DNA of 64,000 bases, taken from assembly GCA_001644045.1 (NCBI GenBank), contig LUUF01000073.1:62001-126000 (forward strand). The letters run 5' to 3'. This document shows, piece after piece, positions 59,237 through 64,000 of the stretch; position 1 is the first letter of the stretch, and each line of letters opens with the position of its first letter. The notes beneath the pieces are model-generated. The model made no database searches. It saw nothing but the letters and a program-made list of their open reading frames with translations, and was not told the DNA's origin. The position numbers and the translations under genes were made by a program. The stretch is from Methylomonas methanica (GTDB taxonomy: Bacteria > Pseudomonadota > Gammaproteobacteria > Methylococcales > Methylomonadaceae).

Positions 59237-59899
59237 ATGACTATAAAGAGTATTTTGGTGACCGACACCCTCTATGACTACATTCTCTCGACTTCGCTGC
59301 GAGAGTCCGAGGTGTTGAAGCAACTCCGCGCAGAAACTGCGCGGCATACCCACAGCGCCATGCAAATCGCACCTGAGCAGGGACAGTTCATGGCACTGTT
59401 AGTCGAGCTTACAGGGGCGAAAAAAATTCTCGAAATCGGGGTTTTCACGGGATACAGTTCCACTTGCCTGGCGTTGGCGCTGCCGCCGGAAGGCAGGATC
59501 ACGGCCTGCGACATAAGCGAAGAATTCACCAATGTGGCACGCCGCTACTGGATTCAAGCCAACGTCGCCGATAAGATCGATCTGCGGTTGGGACCGGCAC
59601 TGGAAACCTTGAATAGTCTGATCGCCGCCGGCCACGCAGGTAGTTATGATATGGCCTTCATCGATGCCGACAAAGCCAATTACGACAGTTACTACGAGCA
59701 ATCGTTGGCGCTTTTACGTACTGGAGGGTTGCTGGTGATAGATAACGTGCTTTGGAATGGTCAGGTTGTCGATCCAAGCATCCAGGATGCGGATACCGTG
59801 GCGATTCGGCGTCTCAATGCAAAAATTCACGCCGATCCCAGGGTCACCATCAGCCTGTTACCCATAGCCGACGGCCTGACGTTAGCCTTAAAGCGCTGA
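59237..59899 (+). CDS. Class I SAM-dependent O-methyltransferase
   Basis: A 220-residue methyltransferase of the caffeoyl-CoA/catechol O-methyltransferase type. Motif I is KILEIGVFTGYSST, motif II ITACDISEE, and the metal-binding acidic residues lie in FIDADKANYDSYY and VIDNVLWNGQVVD. ATG 59237 is preferred over the frame start at 59171. It methylates a hydroxylated small molecule; substrate unknown. Confidence 0.88.
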   Translation: MTIKSILVTDTLYDYILSTSLRESEVLKQLRAETARHTHSAMQIAPEQGQFMALLVELTGAKKILEIGVFTGYSSTCLALALPPEGRITACDISEEFTNVARRYWIQANVADKIDLRLGPALETLNSLIAAGHAGSYDMAFIDADKANYDSYYEQSLALLRTGGLLVIDNVLWNGQVVDPSIQDADTVAIRRLNAKIHADPRVTISLLPIADGLTLALKR

Positions 59900-60052
59900 T
59901 GCATTTCGGGACGATACACTCTCAAGCACAGTCATTAAGGTTGACGTCCGCGAAATATCCAAAATTATTTTTGTTCGCTTGATTGTTAATGCCAGCCACA
60001 ACCCGGCTACTATAGAATGAACGCTTCATTAACCGATAAAGAGGATGCCAAA

Positions 60053-60313
60053 ATGAAAAAGATTGTTTTTGCAGTAGTAGCTTTATTTTTGTTAGGCCAA
60101 TCTGCTTATGCGGCAGATGAAGCATGCGAAGCTAAAGCTACCGAGAAAAAGCTGGCTGGCGCCGCCAAAAATAGCTTTATCAAAAAATGCGAGAAAGACG
60201 CCAAGATCGCGGCGGCTAAAGCAAGTTGCGATGCAAAAGCCGCCGAGAAAAGCTTGAAAGGCGCCGCGAAGAATAGCTTCACCAAGAAATGCGTCACTGA
60301 CGCAAGCAAATAA
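60053..60313 (+). CDS. Periplasmic PsiF-repeat protein
   Basis: An 86-residue exported protein. Signal peptide MKKIVFAVVALFLLGQSAYA, then two copies of a Cys-containing helical repeat: CEAKATEKKLAGAAKNSFIK with KC, and CDAKAAEKSLKGAAKNSFTK with KC. This is the PsiF repeat of E. coli phosphate-starvation-induced PsiF. Four Cys residues (two per repeat) could form disulfides. ATG 60053 follows AGAGGATGCCAAA. Induction by phosphate starvation is not shown here. Confidence 0.8.
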   Translation: MKKIVFAVVALFLLGQSAYAADEACEAKATEKKLAGAAKNSFIKKCEKDAKIAAAKASCDAKAAEKSLKGAAKNSFTKKCVTDASK

Positions 60314-60348
60314 CTATTCGATAAAAATTACTAGTCCGCACACATATT

Positions 60349-60376
60349 AAACCCGTTGTGCTCCAACGGGTTTTTA
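60349..60376 (+). terminator. Terminator of the PsiF-repeat gene
   Basis: Stem AAACCCGTTG / CAACGGGTTT with a six-base loop and a short T run, 36 bases after the stop. Confidence 0.82.
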
Positions 60377-60675
60377 GCTTTCAGTTCCCAAAACTGCAAT
60401 AGCACCCGGAGATGCTGCTATTTTGCCGCAGGATTTTTTCGGGAACCCTACTGGAAAACCAACAAAAATTACGCAGCCGCCAATATCTTGCGCGTCCAGA
60501 TAAGGTTGGGCTTCGCCTCAAACAAAAATACGCCCATCGTCAAACCCATCGCCGTCAAACAATCTTCGCTTGGTTGCGCTTCTATTTCCAGAGAGTTGGG
60601 AACGCGCAATCAACCGCTAAATCGCCCACAAACCTGGCAGCTATAAATTTTTTCCGAGAACCAAAAAAATCATTT
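60377..60675. other. Gap upstream of lexA, nothing recognised
   Basis: About 300 bases between the PsiF-repeat terminator and the lexA control region. Two overlapping plus-strand frames exist (60356-60646 and 60412-60744) but neither has a ribosome site or recognisable protein features. I see no RNA gene. Confidence 0.3.
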
Positions 60676-60723
60676 GTTCTATATTTGTTTTCGTTGTATG
60701 CTTTTGCAAAACAAATACAGAAC
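60676..60723. promoter_or_regulatory. Probable lexA operator-promoter (inverted GTTC-N7-GTTT pair)
   Basis: Two 16-base boxes, GTTCTATATTTGTTTT (60676-60691) on the plus strand and its near-copy GTTCTGTATTTGTTTT on the minus strand (60708-60723), are separated by 16 bases and mirror each other. A plausible promoter sits over them: TTGTTC (60675-60680), 16 bases, TATGCT (60697-60702). The right box ends four bases before the lexA ATG. The sequence differs from the enteric CTGT-N8-ACAG box and is closer to the GTTC-N7-GTTC type known from alphaproteobacteria. Autoregulation by LexA is inferred. Confidence 0.65.
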
Positions 60724-60727
60724 AGAC

Positions 60728-61357
60728 ATGACGCTAACCCGTAAACAACAAGAAATTTTCGACTTCCTGCTACAGAATCAGGAGCAATTCAGCCATCCGC
60801 CCACGCTGGAAGAATTGTGCGCGGCGATGGGCTTAAAATCGCGCGGCTCATTGCACAGCCAGATCAAGGCGCTGATCGACGCCAACCTGATCGAAGCACC
60901 GGAACGCAAGCAGCGCGGTATTCGTCTGACCGAACACGCCAAATCGCTGGTTAATAAAACTGCGGCGTCCGGCATGCTGCCTTTTGTCGGCACGATAGCC
61001 GCCGGCAGACCGATAGAAGCGATCGAAAACATTTCTTATATGGCGGTGCCCGAAGAATTGAAAACCGAGAACCCTTGTTATGTGCTGAAAGTGAAGGGTG
61101 ATTCGATGCAGGAAGAAGGCATTTTCGACGGCGACTGGGTAATCATCGAACAACGTAGTCATGCCCGTAACGGCGAAATCGTCGTCGCCTTGGTCGAAAA
61201 AGCCGAAGCGACATTGAAATTTATCGAGCAGTACCCACACGAAACCCTGCTAATTCCCGCCAATTCCTCGATGCAGGCCATGCGTTACCGGCCCGAGCAA
61301 GTGGAAATCCAAGGGGTATTAGTCGGACAAATGCGTAGCTATACCAACCACCATTAG
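60728..61357 (+). CDS. lexA: SOS repressor LexA
   Basis: A 209-residue repressor. The N-terminal winged HTH reads LTRKQQEIFDFLLQNQEQFS, then LEELCAAMGLKSRGSLHSQI with recognition helix SRGSLHSQIKALID. The self-cleavage site is Ala-Gly in GTIAAGRPIEA. The catalytic Ser is in KGDSMQEEG and the Lys in ATLKFIE. ATG 60728 is chosen; the upstream frame to 60674 lies in the operator. There is no Shine-Dalgarno in the few bases between operator and ATG, so the mRNA may be nearly leaderless. The recognition helix differs from E. coli LexA, in line with a different operator. Confidence 0.96.
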   Translation: MTLTRKQQEIFDFLLQNQEQFSHPPTLEELCAAMGLKSRGSLHSQIKALIDANLIEAPERKQRGIRLTEHAKSLVNKTAASGMLPFVGTIAAGRPIEAIENISYMAVPEELKTENPCYVLKVKGDSMQEEGIFDGDWVIIEQRSHARNGEIVVALVEKAEATLKFIEQYPHETLLIPANSSMQAMRYRPEQVEIQGVLVGQMRSYTNHH

Positions 61358-61366
61358 GAGGAGATT

Positions 61367-61516
61367 ATGCTTCATCAATCCGTTCATATGCGCGATCAAA
61401 AAGCCAATCAAACAGCCATGCTGAGCCGGGCAGACCGACAGGCCGCCATCAACATGATCGAGGAAATTACGCTGGTCGTGGTGCTGTGGGGAGTATTTTT
61501 ATTAGCTACCGGCTGA
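61367..61516 (+). CDS. 49-residue membrane microprotein downstream of lexA
   Basis: A short gene with a very strong ribosome site (GGAGGAG, ATG at 61367), nine bases after the lexA stop and so almost certainly on the same transcript. The product (MLHQSVHMRDQKANQTAMLS, then charged residues) ends in one hydrophobic span (about residues 35-48, TLVVVLWGVFLLAT) and a terminal Gly: a tail-anchored or single-span microprotein with a cytoplasmic N-terminus. In many bacteria a division inhibitor (sulA, or small membrane proteins such as YneA and SidA) lies beside or under lexA. This is not homologous to any I recognise. It is inferred to be SOS-induced. Confidence 0.7.
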   Translation: MLHQSVHMRDQKANQTAMLSRADRQAAINMIEEITLVVVLWGVFLLATG

Positions 61517-61564
61517 TGTTCGCACCGACAAACTGTTTGGCATTGCCAACCGGCGCCCGACACC

Positions 61565-61888
61565 ATGTATAAACTGAGTTTTTACGTGCCGGTCAGCCAT
61601 GCCGAACAGTTAAAACAAGCGTTGTTCGCGCAAGGTGCCGGGCGTATCGGCGACTACGACAGTTGCGCCTGGCAAGTGCTAGGCGAAGGCCAATTTCGAC
61701 CGCTTGCCGGCAGCGCGCCTTATCTGGGCAGTATTGGTGAAATTCAGCAAGTCGCCGAATACAAGATAGAAATGGTGTGCGCCGATGATTTAATAAAAAC
61801 CGTAGTGCAAACCCTGCTGGCTTGCCATCCCTATCAGCAGCCGGCTTACGAGGTTTATAAGATCCTCAACATCGCAGACTTACCCTAG
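61565..61888 (+). CDS. NIF3/YqfO-like single-domain protein
   Basis: A 107-residue protein matching the ferredoxin-like insertion domain of the NIF3/YqfO family. It reads YKLSFYVPVSHAEQLKQALF, DYDSCAWQVLGEGQFRPL and ACHPYQQPAYEVYKI; the motif HPYQQPAYE is diagnostic. It stands alone without the flanking NIF3 metal-binding domains, similar to CutA-like trimers. Role unknown. It follows the microprotein gene by 48 bases and may belong to the lexA transcript. Confidence 0.8.
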   Translation: MYKLSFYVPVSHAEQLKQALFAQGAGRIGDYDSCAWQVLGEGQFRPLAGSAPYLGSIGEIQQVAEYKIEMVCADDLIKTVVQTLLACHPYQQPAYEVYKILNIADLP

Positions 61889-62104
61889 CCTGTTTAGAAA
61901 CTCTGAACAAGCTGATTCCAGTGATGGTTCGACAGCTCCCCCGAGAGGAATCAATCCCTTGCGGAACGACTTATGGTCGGTTTTTATGCCTTGATAACCC
62001 TGCCATCCCCGCGACTGAGGGAATCCGGTGTTTTGATTTTCCTGGGTTCCCGCTTTTGTTATAACGACAAAACAAAGACTTTTTGAGTATCTTTCGGAAT
62101 TGGC

Positions 62105-63262
62105 TTAATGTCCCCCGCTATCCTCGTCGCCCTCTTTCTTGCTGATTTCTTCCAAGGCAAGACCGCCGGCCAGCGAACTAGGCTTTTTGATTGCCGATCC
62201 CAAGCCTTCGCTCAAATTGATTTTCAGTTTTAAATTGTTCGGCGAATCGGAGTTGCGCAAGGCCTCATCCAAGGTAATCACGCCGCCTTTGTAGAGCTTG
62301 AGTAAATGGCTGTCAAAAGTCTGCATGCCGATATTTTCGGATTTTTCCATGGCTTCCTTAATGGCGTGAATATCACCTTTATGGATTAAATCGCTGACTA
62401 ATTTAGTACCCAACAAAATTTCGATAGCTGCCACTCGCTTGCCTTCTACGGTGGGAACCAGGCGTTGCGAAATAAACGCTTGCAGATTCAAAGACAAGTC
62501 CATCAACAACTGCGGCCGGCGTTCTTCCGGGAAAAAGTTGATGATACGGTCCAAGGCCTGATTGGCGTTATTGGCGTGTAACGTGGATAAACACAGATGC
62601 CCGGTTTCGGCAAAAGCCAAAGCGTGCTCCATGGTCTCCTGACTGCGAATTTCCCCGATCAGAATCACATCCGGCGCCTGCCGCAAGGTGTTTTTCAACG
62701 CATCTTCATAACTGAGGGTATCGACGCCCACTTCACGCTGATTCACCAAGGACTTCTTATGCGGATGCACAAACTCGATAGGGTCTTCGATGGTGATGAT
62801 ATGACCGGACGAGTTGCTGTTCCGATAGTCTATCAAGGCCGCCAAGGATGTCGATTTACCGGAACCGGTACCGCCGACGAATAAAATCAACCCGCGCTTT
62901 TCCATGATTTTATCTTTCAGGATTTGCGGCAAACCCAACGCGTCGGCACTGGGAATATCGACCTTGATGTTGCGAATCACCAATGCATAACAATTGCGTT
63001 GTTTGAAAATATTCACCCGAAACCGCCCGATTCCTTCCTCGGAAATGGCCAGATTCATTTCCGGCACATGCTCGAAGGAGGCGCGTTGCTCGGCGTCCAT
63101 GATGCCATCGGCAATTTCCTTGATGCGTTCGCGGGAAAGTTTGACATTTTCCAATGGCTTTAAGGTCCCTTGAAACTTGGCCGCCGGCGGAGCGCCAGCC
63201 GTCAGATACAGATCCGAACCATCGTGTTGGACGAGGATTTTTAAATAGTCTCTAAATTCCAT
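62105..63262 (-). CDS. pilU: Type IV pilus retraction ATPase PilU
   Basis: A 385-residue hexameric ATPase. N-terminal PAS-like domain (FRDYLKILVQHDGSDLYLTA) marks the PilT/PilU class. Walker A is GGTGSGKSTSLAALIDYRN, the Asp box HIITIEDPIEFVHPHKKSLV, Walker B PDVILIGEIRSQETMEHAL and the His box GHLCLSTLHANN. The extended C-terminal tail (about 340-385, SEGLGSAIKKPSSLAGGLAL) and length fit PilU rather than PilT (about 345). ATG 63262; the frame to 63304 is longer but has no ribosome site. Confidence 0.93.
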   Translation of the reverse strand: MEFRDYLKILVQHDGSDLYLTAGAPPAAKFQGTLKPLENVKLSRERIKEIADGIMDAEQRASFEHVPEMNLAISEEGIGRFRVNIFKQRNCYALVIRNIKVDIPSADALGLPQILKDKIMEKRGLILFVGGTGSGKSTSLAALIDYRNSNSSGHIITIEDPIEFVHPHKKSLVNQREVGVDTLSYEDALKNTLRQAPDVILIGEIRSQETMEHALAFAETGHLCLSTLHANNANQALDRIINFFPEERRPQLLMDLSLNLQAFISQRLVPTVEGKRVAAIEILLGTKLVSDLIHKGDIHAIKEAMEKSENIGMQTFDSHLLKLYKGGVITLDEALRNSDSPNNLKLKINLSEGLGSAIKKPSSLAGGLALEEISKKEGDEDSGGH

Positions 63263-63425
63263 GCGGGCGATTCTCGAATTAATAATGCCCAAAGTGTAGG
63301 TCAATCCGCCGACAAGTGAAGCCGAAGCAGCATTCGCTCGCGCCCCTTGATTTCCATAATTTCGTTGCCAAAAAAGGCGGCCGCTCGTTTATGCTTGCAT
63401 CCTTAACCAATCCGGACCCGTCGAA

Positions 63426-64000
63426 ATGCCAAATAGCCGACTCAACTTAACTAAGTTTGAACATGAGACCGACTTGCTGTACGGGATCATCGACAGTATT
63501 AAAGAAGCCGTCATCGTTTTCGACGCCACGCACAAAGTCATCTGCGTCAACCGAGCGGCCAAGCTATTGCTGGGAATCGACTCAACGCCAGACCCGGCAA
63601 CGGACTGGGATGAACGGCACTACCTATTTTTTTCCGACGGCAACACACCTTTTCCTATCGACCGTTTGCCGTGTTTCAAGTCTGCGGACACCGGCATGGC
63701 GGAGACTATCGAATTGCGTGTTAAACGCGCCGACGGCTCCAATGTTCCCGTCAGCGTTAGCGGTCGAGGCTTGGCGGATCGACATGGCAATATATCGGCA
63801 TGGCTCGCGCTGCTTTCCGATATTTCGCCGCAAAGCGATCCAGAGAATAACTGTTGCGATCACGCTGCTTATGTCGACCAGTACCGGCGACTTGCGGGCA
63901 TCGACAACTGGTCTTGGAATGCGATTAACGATAGAGCTTACTCGGCAAACGCGCAGGCTGCCGATATTTCCATAAAAAAATATGCCGAAAATTTGCTGCG
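63426..64000 (+). CDS. PAS-domain sensor protein, start only
   Basis: An open frame from ATG 63426 through the right edge (191 codons, no stop). The N-terminal part shows a PAS domain (about residues 15-135): TDLLYGIIDSIKEAVIVFDA, VNRAAKLLLG, KRADGSNVPVSVSGRGLADR and ISAWLALLSDIS. A second segment begins after about 150. This frame rather than the out-of-phase 63457-63975 frame carries the family sequence. It is probably a sensor kinase or GGDEF protein whose output domain lies beyond the window. Confidence 0.78.
   Translation, partial: MPNSRLNLTKFEHETDLLYGIIDSIKEAVIVFDATHKVICVNRAAKLLLGIDSTPDPATDWDERHYLFFSDGNTPFPIDRLPCFKSADTGMAETIELRVKRADGSNVPVSVSGRGLADRHGNISAWLALLSDISPQSDPENNCCDHAAYVDQYRRLAGIDNWSWNAINDRAYSANAQAADISIKKYAENLL

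Noticed and set aside
61889..62104. A gene or RNA between the NIF3-like gene and pilU
   Set aside because: Only weak hairpins and no frame with a ribosome site; nothing could be supported.

Overview
The window reads as ordinary chromosome of a gammaproteobacterium with roughly 53-55% GC. The best guess is a methanotroph or related methylotroph of the order Methylococcales. This rests on gene content and order (hpf-rpoN-lptB-lptA-lptC-kdsC-kdsD, mla-murA-hisG-hisD, petABC), a PEP-CTERM protein of the VPLPGA type, a non-enteric LexA, and a TonB receptor paired with a Cys-rich lipoprotein. The species assignment is inference: no 16S rRNA, pmo or mxa gene is present. No rRNA, tRNA, CRISPR array, integrase or transposase was recognised.

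1-4,933 (minus strand): the head of a contractile-injection-system (eCIS, phage-tail-like) operon in the order DUF4255 protein, unknown protein, full-length sheath, tube, and a second divergent sheath-like protein running off the left edge. 5,280-7,702 (plus): a small His-box membrane protein and an ABC-2 exporter pair. 7,746-13,098 (minus): a giant hybrid histidine kinase with five predicted phosphotransfer sites, apparently translationally coupled to a small PAS-like ORF. 13,310-16,979: a membrane-anchored lytic transglycosylase, a YheT hydrolase, a DUF1801 protein, an orphan antitoxin-like gene and a low-molecular-weight phosphatase.

17,097-22,880 (plus): moaA, an HNH protein, tag and a HugZ-like gene in a tightly packed run, then a MASE1-CHASE-PAS-GGDEF-EAL protein. 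23,134-26,480: a NitT/TauT-type importer, yigZ and a 53-residue membrane protein. 26,565-32,140: a DjlA-like co-chaperone, purC, an Asp-box lipoprotein and a TonB-dependent receptor. 32,561-35,362: an NdvB-like GH17-GT2 glucan synthase. 35,669-37,794: a DUF2582 winged-helix gene and minCDE.

37,863-53,613 is an envelope-biogenesis block: mgtE, rapZ, hpf, rpoN, lptBAC, kdsC and kdsD on the minus strand, then mlaF-E-D-B, murA, hisG and hisD on the plus strand. A PEP-CTERM gene and non-coding sequence separate hisD from hisC. Compared with Escherichia coli, ptsN and npr are missing beside hpf/rapZ, mlaC is missing from the mla operon, and ibaG/bolA is missing before murA.

53,762-56,499: the cytochrome bc1 operon petABC with a strong terminator. 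56,666-60,313: a second DUF2582 protein with a histone-H1-like Lys/Ala/Pro-rich tail, a membrane diguanylate cyclase, a small membrane protein, an O-methyltransferase and a PsiF-repeat periplasmic protein. 60,676-61,888: lexA behind an inverted pair of GTTC-N7-GTTT boxes, followed at once by an unannotated 49-residue membrane microprotein (probably SOS-controlled) and a NIF3/YqfO-like protein. 62,105-64,000: pilU and the start of a PAS sensor protein.
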